A DNA stretch of 54,045 nt, taken from positions 1 through 54,045 of IMG/VR virus record IMGVR_UViG_3300046008_001100. The stretch is one strand, 5' to 3'. Numbering within the stretch: the stretch's first letter is position 1; each line of letters begins with the position of its first letter. Shown one piece after another: positions 39,775-49,211 of the stretch. Both the position numbers and the translations under genes were made by a program. The DNA comes from a virus. The notes beneath the pieces are model-generated. The model was not told the origin of the DNA. It searched no databases and saw only the letters and a list, made by a program, of their open reading frames with translations.

Positions 39775-42093
39775 TTAGTAATCATCTAAATCACCTTGTG
39801 AAAAAGGTGTATTATTAACATCTTCTAAATTGCCATTTTTATCTATACGAGGCATATCCATTCTTTCTATAGCAGGTAATTCATCACGCATAGCATTATA
39901 TAATCTAGGTTGATATGTGTTTCCAGGATCTTCATTAGCATATTCTATAGCCTTAGCTTTAGCTTCGTCCTCAGTGAAAGGACCAAAATCATATGGTGAA
40001 TAATTTTTTTCAATACCATAGATTTTTTTACTAACAGGATTACTTATTACAGGCATCTCTGTAATAATACCTGCTAATTGTTGTAAACGGCGAAATTCTT
40101 CGCTTACATTATTTGATGATTTTATTTTTAAATCACTTATATTATATATACGTTTAAATGAGTCCATATTCATATAACCATTATTAAAATCAAGTGGTTC
40201 ACCATCTAATACGCTATCATTACCACTAATATTATCTTTAACTACATTACCTTTAATATCTGCTAATACCCAATTTCCATTTGTATCTGATGTTTTAGGT
40301 AACAAGACATATGAATTTGTTTTATCTTGTATAACATAAGGTAAAGCGTATAATAAGGTTAAGTATTGTTCTTTACCATTAATTTGTTTTGCTACTTTTA
40401 TAATATTTGATCTATCATTATCCGGCATTCCTTTCCATTCTTTTTCAGTTATGGGTTTTGGAGTTATTTTTTGTTCAGGTGCAGTTTTTAAATTTTCTAG
40501 TTGTTCATCACTTATATTTGTGTCACTATCTAATTCCCACTTTGAAAATAATTTAGAATATGCTTCTAATAATTGGCGTTTTTTAGGATCGTTTACGTAT
40601 TTGATTGCTGATGGTGGTAAATACTCTAATTTTTCTAATTGATTATTTACATATTTTTCTGTTACTTTTGGTCCAAAATATTTTTCAATATATTCATATG
40701 TTAAATATGCATCAAATGTTTCTAAATATTTTTCTTTTGCTGGTTCATCTAAATATTTAATAAAAGGAAGTGGAATTGGAGTATTACCATAATTAGTATG
40801 TCTAAATCTGAAGATAGCATATCGTTTTGCTAAGGCTTCATTATCTTTTAGTTGTGAATATTTGTATTTTTGTCCACTATCAATAGCTAGATTTGCTAAT
40901 GTTTTTGTTATACCACCATAATTGATTTTATAATTTGGTAATATATTTAAGATATCATCTGTAAGTTTGTCTTCAGATCCTTTACCTTGTACATATAATT
41001 CTTTTTCATCTTGGGATAATTCTTTAAATTCATCTACATTTAAATTCTTACCAGTATTTAGTTTTCTTCCTCTTTCTTCTGGGGATAATTTTATTGGTTT
41101 AAAATAGTCTTTTAATCCTTTAATTTTATCCCATGTATCTGCTGGGACTATATTAGATATATCTTCCCATGTTTTAGCAAATTTATCTCCATCATTATTA
41201 GCATTTGTTACAATATATCCTTGTTCATTAATTAGTACTTGAATTACCAAAACATGCCATTTATCATCAAACCTAGGTTTAATTCCTGTTGATGGTTTAT
41301 TACGATCAAATAAAAAATAAAAAGTAGGTGTTATATCTTTGAATCTATAATTATCGTACATGTTGCTCCCTATTGGTTGCGCTACACAATGAGAATATTT
41401 TTTTAATTTAGTTTTAGGATCTGAAGGATTGTAAGATATACATTTATGTTTATCATCACCCTTGTATATTTCAATTCCATCTTTATCATATATTTTATCA
41501 GCATCTGTTGTTGCTGTGTTTTCTTCTCCTGTTGATTGTCTTTCTGATGGGAATAAGGCATCCATAATCTGTTCAAAATCATCCCACCTCCAATTGTTAG
41601 GATCAAAATATAAATTATTATCTAATAAACGTTTAGGGATAAAATTAATAACTTCTTCTTTTGAAAATAATTTATTTCCCTCATTATCTTCAATACCATT
41701 AGTTATACCTTGTTTTAATTTTCCTCTTTTATTCATAAAACGAGCAGTATAACTTTGAGCTGTTTCTTTATCAATGTTTTCTTTTGATACAAACTTTGCT
41801 ACTGCTGCTTTTTTAATTTGCTCTGGGTTTTCTGGTATAGATTTAAGTAATCTAACTATATCAGCATATGAATATTGAGTAATATCTAAGTATTTCTTAC
41901 TTTGCTTTAATTCATCAGGTAATACAAGTATTGGTAATCTACTAGATAGTGAGTCCTTTTTTTGGTCAAAAGTATTAATTAACTTTAATGCTAAATCAGG
42001 AGTAACATTAGAATCTTCACCTATCCAACGGTCCGTAACTTTTTTTATTATTGCATCACTATATTCTTTTAATATTGTTGTAAATCTAATCAT
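39775..42093 (-). CDS. Large late protein of unknown function, 772 residues
   Basis: No known family, but CISYNPSDPKTKLKKYSHCV and the following TFYFLFDRNKP and WHVLVIQVLINEQGYIVT resemble a domain I have seen in proteins of large marine phages (C-x4...Y-S-x-C and F-Y-F). Near residue 665, SEEFRRLQQLAGIITEMPVI (last E at about 679) resembles a capsid-processing site, leaving a 93-residue acidic tail. It is alone between a late-like element and a strong terminator, beside tail genes. A packaged or virion-associated protein is my inference. Confidence 0.68.
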   Translation of the reverse strand: MIRFTTILKEYSDAIIKKVTDRWIGEDSNVTPDLALKLINTFDQKKDSLSSRLPILVLPDELKQSKKYLDITQYSYADIVRLLKSIPENPEQIKKAAVAKFVSKENIDKETAQSYTARFMNKRGKLKQGITNGIEDNEGNKLFSKEEVINFIPKRLLDNNLYFDPNNWRWDDFEQIMDALFPSERQSTGEENTATTDADKIYDKDGIEIYKGDDKHKCISYNPSDPKTKLKKYSHCVAQPIGSNMYDNYRFKDITPTFYFLFDRNKPSTGIKPRFDDKWHVLVIQVLINEQGYIVTNANNDGDKFAKTWEDISNIVPADTWDKIKGLKDYFKPIKLSPEERGRKLNTGKNLNVDEFKELSQDEKELYVQGKGSEDKLTDDILNILPNYKINYGGITKTLANLAIDSGQKYKYSQLKDNEALAKRYAIFRFRHTNYGNTPIPLPFIKYLDEPAKEKYLETFDAYLTYEYIEKYFGPKVTEKYVNNQLEKLEYLPPSAIKYVNDPKKRQLLEAYSKLFSKWELDSDTNISDEQLENLKTAPEQKITPKPITEKEWKGMPDNDRSNIIKVAKQINGKEQYLTLLYALPYVIQDKTNSYVLLPKTSDTNGNWVLADIKGNVVKDNISGNDSVLDGEPLDFNNGYMNMDSFKRIYNISDLKIKSSNNVSEEFRRLQQLAGIITEMPVISNPVSKKIYGIEKNYSPYDFGPFTEDEAKAKAIEYANEDPGNTYQPRLYNAMRDELPAIERMDMPRIDKNGNLEDVNNTPFSQGDLDDY

Positions 42094-42100
42094 AATATGG

Positions 42101-42111
42101 TTATAAATATT
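42101..42111 (-). promoter_or_regulatory. Late-type element AATATTTATAA
   Basis: Matches the consensus; seven bases separate it from the ATG at 42093. No -33 TTTGG is present. Confidence 0.55.
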
Positions 42112-42117
42112 ATAAGA

Positions 42118-42759
42118 TTATTGATAATACTTAGTGTAATCTTCTTTTATGTAAAGATTGAATTTAGGTAGTTTTAGGTTTTTTATAGCTAATTCTACCA
42201 TATTTTTATTTACTCTAGCTACTTGTTGTTCATCTCCAGTTAATTGCCATGTTATATTAAATGGTAAATATAATTGCCACAATATTTGAGGATCTTTTGC
42301 TATTAATTTATCGTATTGATCTTTATTTATTTCAATATATAATATTTCGTTTGTTTTTTTACAAAAAAATCTTCTAAACTCTCCGTTTTGATAATCTTGT
42401 TGTGTTGGTTGTTGTGGATTATAATAAGGAGTGTAAGTTATTTGTTGTTGTGGTTTTAGATTATTATAAATAGAATTACTTTTAGGGTCTTGGTTTTCAT
42501 TATTGTAAACTAATCCATCATAGTTGTCAGCTAATTGAATAAATGATTTTCCTGTTAATTCTGTTTCAGCTGTAGCTTCCCAAAAATCTTGGGTAATTGG
42601 AAAAAGTTCTAAATTAGGAAGATCATTAGGGGTTTTACCTGTAAAGTATTTTCCTTTACTTGTTTTAAAATAATATCCAGTATAACTTTCTCCATTAATG
42701 AAAAATTCATTTCCATTTGTATATAAATTAGGGGTGATTTGTGATAATGGATAATACAT
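42118..42759 (-). CDS. Probable virion (baseplate/tail) protein, 213 residues
   Basis: A Tyr-, Gln- and Pro-rich protein (SYTGYYFKTSKGKYFTGKTP, YTPYYNPQQPTQQDYQNGEF) ending in a mixed helix-strand part. No family is recognised. It lies two bases after the 1018-residue tail protein gene in the same unit, so a structural or baseplate role is likely. The first half looks like a repeat-poor, beta-rich surface domain. Confidence 0.62.
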   Translation of the reverse strand: MYYPLSQITPNLYTNGNEFFINGESYTGYYFKTSKGKYFTGKTPNDLPNLELFPITQDFWEATAETELTGKSFIQLADNYDGLVYNNENQDPKSNSIYNNLKPQQQITYTPYYNPQQPTQQDYQNGEFRRFFCKKTNEILYIEINKDQYDKLIAKDPQILWQLYLPFNITWQLTGDEQQVARVNKNMVELAIKNLKLPKFNLYIKEDYTKYYQ

Positions 42760-42761
42760 AA

Positions 42762-45700
42762 TTACATTCCTTTAAATAAATCTTGGTATCTTACATCAGT
42801 AGCTAAGGCTTTTATTTTAGCATCATTAATACTTTTAGGTAAAGCTGTTGAACTTACATTAAATCCATTTCTGATTTCTATTTTGAATCCTTTATCCTCA
42901 TATAGTGTGCTTACTAATTTATTTAAAGCCTCAGTAGATTCATTTTTTGCAGGGTTTAAATAATTTGTACCTATTCCATCAGGATTACCTTGAGCATTTT
43001 TATTTTTAAAATTAAATTGAGGGCCAGGACCTATACATCCTGCTAACCACCCTGGTGCTTTAGGAGCAGTATGTATTAATACCCAAGTTCTATCTGTTGG
43101 ATTTGATCCTGGAATTCGTTTCCATTGTCCTGATTCACTTCCTACTAACCAAAAATGTTTACCATATTTAGATGTTTGTCTACTGTTTACTAAATAATTA
43201 CCTGTTGGAATACAACTACTTCCGTTTTGATTATTTTTCCAAGGTAATTCTACTGTAGCCAATCTATATATAATATTAACATGATTCACATCATATATTT
43301 CTAAAATTCCTAAAGTTTGTGTGCCATCATCTAAAATACGTGTTAATGTAGCTCTATTTTTAGCTTGTTCCGGTGGTAAATTAGATTGGTAATAAAATGT
43401 TGGAGATGTTGTACTATATTCTTGTGGTTCTCCTCTATTTGCACTTCTTTCTGCTTCACTAGATCCAGTAATAGCAAATGGATTTTTAGGAATAGCCATT
43501 GATTCAATACTAGTAGTCCATTCATTGTTATCAATAACATGATTTATACCTTTAATTAAAAATTCTAAAGTACCAGGATAATTTGTTGGTAAGAAATTAG
43601 TATCAATAGTAAATTTTTGGTATACTTTCATTCCTGATAGTCCATCCATTTTTAAAGATAAATCAAATGGTAAAAATCCACTATTTGCTGATGATATAGT
43701 TGGATCGAATTTTACATTTTTTTCTATTTCAGCGTATTGATAATATTCTAATAGTTGCGTTTGAAGATTTTTATAATCTTGTATTGAATCTAAAACATAG
43801 TTTGGGAGTTTTTTATTAACATTAGTTCCTAAATCTATAATAAAATTATCAAAAGAAGTAAGAGCTGCTTTATATTGAACCTCTAATGGTTTTGGCGTTT
43901 CTATTGTTTCTTCTGTTTCATCAGCATTTGTTATTTTTTCTTTAAATCTATCTGTTAAACCATTATTCATTCTAGATAAAGAAGTAGCATCTGCTCCTTT
44001 TATATATCCCTGTTTTGTTGATCCAATAGTAATCATTGTAGCTAATTCTGGTGATACAGTTGTAGTAAAACTTAAATCTTTAATAAAACCAGCATGTGGT
44101 ACTTTATTACCATAAATACTTTCTAATGTTCCAGCATAATACCCATATGTATCAAATATTACTTCTTCTGTTGATATATCCTTATAAACATCTGTAATGT
44201 ATTTTGATTTTAATATAGCATCTTTATCTGGAAGTGCTACATCATCTACAATTCTAATAGTATTTGTTTCTGTGTCAATTATTGGTTCTAATTTGTTGAA
44301 ATTTCCTGTTGATTCATTGTATCCTTTACATAAAGCATCCAATAAACCATACAAAGATATTTTACCTTTATTATCTTTAATTTCATCTATTTTATTAAGA
44401 ATCCATTCCATATTAAAATAAATATTCATTATATTTCCATATTTACCTTTAATATTAGTATCACCATTAAAATCTATTATAAAATCATCAGCACCCGGTA
44501 TAAAATCATATTTTTGACCTTTAGATGTAACATAAATTGATTTTTTTACATAACATACTTTAGGATCTGCACTAATTGTATATGGTTGGGTGTAAATAAT
44601 ATTACCTATTCTATTAAAATCTACGTCTATTAACTTAATATTTGGATCATTATTTATATTAGGAATTACTTTTGCTTTTAAAAAGGATAAAAAAGCACCA
44701 AATCTTATGTAATATCCTTGCGATCCACCTTCAAATGTTTGTGAAAAATATTCTATATGTGAATATAATTCATTTTTATCTGGATCAGTATAACTTACTT
44801 TGTATGGTGTTAAACCATATACATCTGGGGAGTTTTCATTTAAAAGATCATATATTAATTTAAATTCTTTTCCAATTTCATGGGCTTGTTCAAATGATTC
44901 TATTGGACTTGTTGGGTTAAAAAATTCACCAATAGCTGATATTCCTCGTTCTAGTAAATTAGAGTTTCTCTTTTCTTGAATTTCTGTAGTTTGAGTTTGA
45001 GTTCCACCTAGTAAAGTATTTGCTTTTAAAGATTCAATAACATCTCCTAAACTTATTAATTTTATTGTGATATCATATTTTCCATCATTAGTAACAGTCC
45101 AAGTAAAATTAACTACTTTAGCAAATATAGCATCATAATTTCCAAACGATGCTAATCTATATCTATCTATTAATGGTAATATTGAATTATATGTTAATGG
45201 AATTTGTTTACTACTATCATTAGGATCAGGACAATTTCCTTTAAACCAATAACCCATTAAAGAATATGGATTATCTTTTATATAATTACCTTTATCGTCA
45301 AAATAAGAGCTTTGCCCCCACTCTAATAAAACACTATATCCTAAACGCATATATAATAAATCAATTATATCAAATTGTTGTCTATTATTTGCTTGGATTT
45401 TTACTGTTGCTGTTTTTATTGAGCCTCTTGTTTCCGTTCTAATTTCAGCTGAAAGTATACCAGGCATTGGTCTTAAACCGAATTCTGTACCTCCTAAACC
45501 ATAAGCTCCTGTATTAAAAATACTGCCATCAAATGCTATTCCTTGATTATTTTTAAATGAGTTATTATCAGGATTATAAGATACAATACCATTAAATAAT
45601 ACATTATTTTTTGCAAGTTGGGTTCCAGCAGGAATATTTAAATTTCTAATAGGTGTTGTTTGGTCAATACTTACACTAGACATTAATTTACACCATCCAC

Positions 45701-45818
45701 TTCTAGTATTTAAATATGTTAATTCTGTATTGTTTCTATTTATAGAACCATATACTTTTTGACGCTGTGCAATTTGATTTGCTATTTTTTCATTAATACC
45801 TTCACCTACTATATTCAT
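42762..45818 (-). CDS. Large tail/baseplate protein with C-terminal DUF5675 domain
   Basis: 1018 residues. The N-terminal part has RGSIKTATVKIQANNRQQFD and DLLYMRLGYSVLLEWGQSSY, typical of a phage baseplate hub or spike scaffold. The last 190 residues include ATLTRILDDGTQTLGILEIY, CIPTGNYLVN and WVLIHTAPKAPGWLAGCIGP, matching DUF5675, a domain found in phage lytic or tail proteins and thought to act on peptidoglycan; the H and C residues of this block look catalytic. A hub carrying a cell-wall-penetrating domain, comparable in role to T4 gp5, fits. Confidence 0.75.
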   Translation of the reverse strand: MNIVGEGINEKIANQIAQRQKVYGSINRNNTELTYLNTRSGWCKLMSSVSIDQTTPIRNLNIPAGTQLAKNNVLFNGIVSYNPDNNSFKNNQGIAFDGSIFNTGAYGLGGTEFGLRPMPGILSAEIRTETRGSIKTATVKIQANNRQQFDIIDLLYMRLGYSVLLEWGQSSYFDDKGNYIKDNPYSLMGYWFKGNCPDPNDSSKQIPLTYNSILPLIDRYRLASFGNYDAIFAKVVNFTWTVTNDGKYDITIKLISLGDVIESLKANTLLGGTQTQTTEIQEKRNSNLLERGISAIGEFFNPTSPIESFEQAHEIGKEFKLIYDLLNENSPDVYGLTPYKVSYTDPDKNELYSHIEYFSQTFEGGSQGYYIRFGAFLSFLKAKVIPNINNDPNIKLIDVDFNRIGNIIYTQPYTISADPKVCYVKKSIYVTSKGQKYDFIPGADDFIIDFNGDTNIKGKYGNIMNIYFNMEWILNKIDEIKDNKGKISLYGLLDALCKGYNESTGNFNKLEPIIDTETNTIRIVDDVALPDKDAILKSKYITDVYKDISTEEVIFDTYGYYAGTLESIYGNKVPHAGFIKDLSFTTTVSPELATMITIGSTKQGYIKGADATSLSRMNNGLTDRFKEKITNADETEETIETPKPLEVQYKAALTSFDNFIIDLGTNVNKKLPNYVLDSIQDYKNLQTQLLEYYQYAEIEKNVKFDPTISSANSGFLPFDLSLKMDGLSGMKVYQKFTIDTNFLPTNYPGTLEFLIKGINHVIDNNEWTTSIESMAIPKNPFAITGSSEAERSANRGEPQEYSTTSPTFYYQSNLPPEQAKNRATLTRILDDGTQTLGILEIYDVNHVNIIYRLATVELPWKNNQNGSSCIPTGNYLVNSRQTSKYGKHFWLVGSESGQWKRIPGSNPTDRTWVLIHTAPKAPGWLAGCIGPGPQFNFKNKNAQGNPDGIGTNYLNPAKNESTEALNKLVSTLYEDKGFKIEIRNGFNVSSTALPKSINDAKIKALATDVRYQDLFKGM

Positions 45819-45821
45819 ACA

Positions 45822-46145
45822 TTAACCATTTATTGAATTAAAATCATTTATCACATTTTGATAGTTTGCAGGAATTCTAATTTGTATTCCTTCTGGCGCT
45901 ACTAATGAGTTTTGTGGTAAATCTGATGGTAAATCGGTTCCTGCTACTGCTGTATTTGCTATAGAAATTACCCACCATAAAGAACTATCATTGTAAAACT
46001 GTTGAGCTAAAGTATCAAATCTATCTCCTTGTGTTGTATATACATAAATATCATTAGAGGATAAAGGAACCTCAGGATAACGTGAAGTTACATAAACTAC
46101 ATTTCCATCTATTTTTGTTTTTGGTATGTTTTGATATCTATTCAT
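45822..46145 (-). CDS. Baseplate wedge protein (gp53-like) with LysM-like domain
   Basis: The 107-residue protein has YVYTTQGDRFDTLAQQFYND (about 32-51) followed by SLWWVISIANTAV and EGIQIRIPANYQN. This is the LysM-like module of T4 gp53 and its relatives, which holds baseplate wedges together. It is 107 residues where gp53 of T4 has 196, so it is a compact version. It lies between the two largest tail genes. Confidence 0.72.
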   Translation of the reverse strand: MNRYQNIPKTKIDGNVVYVTSRYPEVPLSSNDIYVYTTQGDRFDTLAQQFYNDSSLWWVISIANTAVAGTDLPSDLPQNSLVAPEGIQIRIPANYQNVINDFNSING

Positions 46146-46155
46146 TATATTTTAA

Positions 46156-48888
46156 TTACCAACTTCCTCCTGCACCGCCTCCGCCGAAGCCTCCGCCGCC
46201 AAATCCGTTCCTTGGTTTTTGTGGGATAAATAATTCAGGATTTGAATATTTGTCATCAGGAATACTATAACGTGGGGGTACTGATGTTTGAGGTGGAGGA
46301 GGAATATATTTTGGATTTTCAATTTTAGGATTTATTAATCTTTTTTCATCTGTATTCGTTTCGTTTGCTTCAGGTGTTACATCTGTCGGTGTAACATCAG
46401 GAGCAGTACTACCATATTCATTTCCTGTAGGATCTTCTAATGATATATAATGTTTATAATCATTATCAAAATATTGTACTTCAGGTCTGAATTTTTGTAT
46501 AGGTGTAAAATTACATGTTACTTTAAGAATATGGGGTAATTGTTTAATTTTTGTGTCTCTTTCTCCATCAACATCTATTCCTATTTCCCATGTTGTATCT
46601 TCACTAATATCATACGTTAAACTAGTAATTATACCTGGTTGTTCATATATATAACCTCCAATAGTAAATTGAACCATATTACCTCTCATATAACCATTAG
46701 GACTATACTCAGGAGTTAAAGATGATGCTAAATAATTTAATCTTTTATACATTGGAATTAACTCTTGTTTAGATTGAGCTGCTACTGTCCAAGATAATGA
46801 CATTTGTCGAGTAAACCCATTATAATTATAAAAACTTTCACCTCTTCCTAGATATTTTGTTGGATTCCATTCTGCAGTATATGCATCTGATATTGAATTT
46901 AAAAATGCTCTAAAATGTAAAAATGTTTTTAAAGTAGGAGTATTATTGTCTATAATTGCTATTCTAAAATTACATAAATCTGATATTGTATCGTCTGCTT
47001 CTGTATCTTTATAGCTAAGTAGTGCATTTATATCATCTAGTGGGCCTGTTCTTCCTCCTGAGTATACTACACCATTAGTATAATTAGCATAGCTTTTACC
47101 TGCTCGTGCTCCAGGGCCATCACCATTTAAACCACCTATTTTAACTCTTTTTTCTATACTTTTATCTATATAATTTGGAGCTTCTGTTAATTGACCAGCA
47201 TCTATAGCTTTTTGTTTAGAACCTGCTGACACTTTTTCTAATTTATCTCTTAGAACTGCTCTAAAATCTCGAATTGCAGGTGAAAAAGATAATTTACCAG
47301 GATTATTTTTTTCATCTATTAAATCTGTTTGAGAATAAGTATAAGTATTATTATTCCTAATTAATTGATTATTTTTTAAAGAACCAGAATTATATACATT
47401 ATTATAACTTCCACTGTTGTTAATTTTAGACCCAGAAGCTAGTGTTTGATATGTGTTACTAACTCTATTTGTTAAACTAGAAGTATTTTTAGTTGCAATA
47501 TCATATTGTGGATTCCATGATTTTTCACCAGTTATTTGTAAAATAGTTCCTTGATTTTGAGAAACTTTTACATTAAATTTAGGTAAATCTTGTTTTCCAA
47601 AACTACCTGATTTTATTTGATAAGAATCATAAGTCCATGATTGACTAACATTAAATATTAAACCACTTTCTTGTATAGCGTCTATATTTAAAGTATTAGG
47701 TTCTGTTTTTATGTTTTTTTGTATAAAACTTCCACCAACTCCTATTATTCTTTGATTTTCAGGAACTATTTCGTCAACTAATTTATTATTTTTTATATAA
47801 GGGGATTGTTCACGTTCAATCTCTAAAGATTTATTATTTTCAATATTACGTGAATTTTGAATTGTAACATAATTTAAATAATTACTAGAAAATTTTTTCT
47901 TTTTACCCCATATAAAATCAGAACCTTTAGTGTATTGAGGTATATCAGTATTATTTTGAAGAATTGTTCCTGCTTCTTGTGGTGTGTTTACATCAAATAA
48001 AGGTAAAACAGATGATGTATAATTTATATATTTTGATTTTGAAACATCATAAATTTTATATTTACCTGTAGTTGTCCATGATTGGCTAGGATCAATAAGT
48101 ATACCACCTTGTGATATTTGATTATTATTTAATGTATCAATAGATCTTGAAGATCCCTTGTAAAAATATATTGGATTAGTTTTGGCTAATGAATTATTTA
48201 CACCTGTTCTTTGATCTGCAAATCTTATATTAGTTTTTCCTACTCCTAAAGTAGATCCTGGTCCTCCTGAGTATGAAAGTAATAATGGATTTAAACTAAT
48301 TGGGTCAGTTGCGAATCCTTTAATTCCTGGAAGAGAGCCTCTTTTATTTATTATTTTTTCATCGTATAAACTATATAACCTATTATCTTCAGGCTGTTGA
48401 TTATTAGTTACTGTTTCTGAATATGGTATTATTAATGATTGTTTATTTAAATGAATTCCAAATGCTACTACACCAGCTTGTGCTATAGTAGTTAATGGAT
48501 TATAAATACCTTCATTTAATCCTTTACCACTTGCTTGAGTACGAACAGCTGTGCGTGATAATATCTGTTGTTTAGAAGCAAATAGTAAACCACTAGGTGA
48601 TTTTAGATCACCAAACATTTTTGTTAATCTTAAAGCATCAGTAGCAGAATTTGAAACTGCTAAAGTTCCTCCTCTTAAAATAAAATCTTTATTAACAGCT
48701 CCTAAATTACTTATGTCATCAGGAATTGGAATTTGAATATAGGGTTGGCCACTACTTCCTCCATCAATTCTATCTTTACCATAAGGGATATTAGTCAAAC
48801 CAGGCTGATTTCCGTTGCCGGTATAACCTTGTCCGCCATTATAAAACTTAAAGTTTTTTGGATCTGTAAGTAGGTTTATTAACCCCAT
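46156..48888 (-). CDS. Large tail/baseplate structural protein with Gly-rich C-terminus
   Basis: 910 residues. NGFTRQMSLSWTVAAQSKQE (about 695-714), GYMRGNMVQFTIGGYIYEQP and WEIGIDVDGERDTKIKQLPH form a beta-rich domain seen in tail proteins of related phages. The centre is low-complexity with repeated N-N-S-G-S patterns. It ends RNGFGGGGFGGGGAGGSW, a glycine-rich tail whose codons make the only GC-rich patch around. The order tape measure, 95-residue protein, this gene, gp53-like gene suggests a baseplate or tail-fibre attachment role. Confidence 0.68.
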   Translation of the reverse strand: MGLINLLTDPKNFKFYNGGQGYTGNGNQPGLTNIPYGKDRIDGGSSGQPYIQIPIPDDISNLGAVNKDFILRGGTLAVSNSATDALRLTKMFGDLKSPSGLLFASKQQILSRTAVRTQASGKGLNEGIYNPLTTIAQAGVVAFGIHLNKQSLIIPYSETVTNNQQPEDNRLYSLYDEKIINKRGSLPGIKGFATDPISLNPLLLSYSGGPGSTLGVGKTNIRFADQRTGVNNSLAKTNPIYFYKGSSRSIDTLNNNQISQGGILIDPSQSWTTTGKYKIYDVSKSKYINYTSSVLPLFDVNTPQEAGTILQNNTDIPQYTKGSDFIWGKKKKFSSNYLNYVTIQNSRNIENNKSLEIEREQSPYIKNNKLVDEIVPENQRIIGVGGSFIQKNIKTEPNTLNIDAIQESGLIFNVSQSWTYDSYQIKSGSFGKQDLPKFNVKVSQNQGTILQITGEKSWNPQYDIATKNTSSLTNRVSNTYQTLASGSKINNSGSYNNVYNSGSLKNNQLIRNNNTYTYSQTDLIDEKNNPGKLSFSPAIRDFRAVLRDKLEKVSAGSKQKAIDAGQLTEAPNYIDKSIEKRVKIGGLNGDGPGARAGKSYANYTNGVVYSGGRTGPLDDINALLSYKDTEADDTISDLCNFRIAIIDNNTPTLKTFLHFRAFLNSISDAYTAEWNPTKYLGRGESFYNYNGFTRQMSLSWTVAAQSKQELIPMYKRLNYLASSLTPEYSPNGYMRGNMVQFTIGGYIYEQPGIITSLTYDISEDTTWEIGIDVDGERDTKIKQLPHILKVTCNFTPIQKFRPEVQYFDNDYKHYISLEDPTGNEYGSTAPDVTPTDVTPEANETNTDEKRLINPKIENPKYIPPPPQTSVPPRYSIPDDKYSNPELFIPQKPRNGFGGGGFGGGGAGGSW

Positions 48889-48892
48889 TTAA

Positions 48893-49180
48893 TTATTTAG
48901 GTAAGTTATCTAAATAAGGTAATTTACCAGCTACTTTTGGTATTGTTCCATTTAGATCTAACTGTGATGGTTGTGGTAGTATATTTGGTACACCATCTCT
49001 ATATTCATTATATGCTGCATTTACATCTATAAAATTACTCCCATTTAATGAATATGAAGGTTGTCCTCCATTAGCATGTAATTTTGATTGTTTTGTTGCA
49101 CCTGGATTAATAGGTGGTGTTGCTCCATTGTCTACACTGAATGGTGTTCCTTGAGTTTTTAATTTATCTAATAGTCCCAT
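48893..49180 (-). CDS. Small tail-region protein, 95 residues
   Basis: Polar, proline- and glycine-rich: LLDKLKTQGTPFSVDNGATP, SLNGSNFIDVNAAYNEYRDG and PQPSQLDLNGTIPKVAGKLP. No membrane part or cysteines. The protein starts MGLLDKL, and the next gene starts MGLINLL, hinting that both have the same assembly contact. Probable minor virion component; family unknown. Confidence 0.6.
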   Translation of the reverse strand: MGLLDKLKTQGTPFSVDNGATPPINPGATKQSKLHANGGQPSYSLNGSNFIDVNAAYNEYRDGVPNILPQPSQLDLNGTIPKVAGKLPYLDNLPK

Positions 49181-49194
49181 GATATTTGTTTTTG

Positions 49195-49206
49195 ATTATA
49201 AATATT
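49195..49206 (-). promoter_or_regulatory. Late-type element AATATTTATAAT
   Basis: An exact copy, 14 bases before the ATG at 49180, immediately after the tape-measure gene. It would start the long unit down to 42118. Confidence 0.6.
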
Positions 49207-49211
49207 ATAAA

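Noticed and set aside
46082-46270. Proline-rich plus-strand frame
   Set aside because: It is the mirror of the glycine-rich C-terminus of the 910-residue tail protein; GGN codons read as CCN on the other strand.
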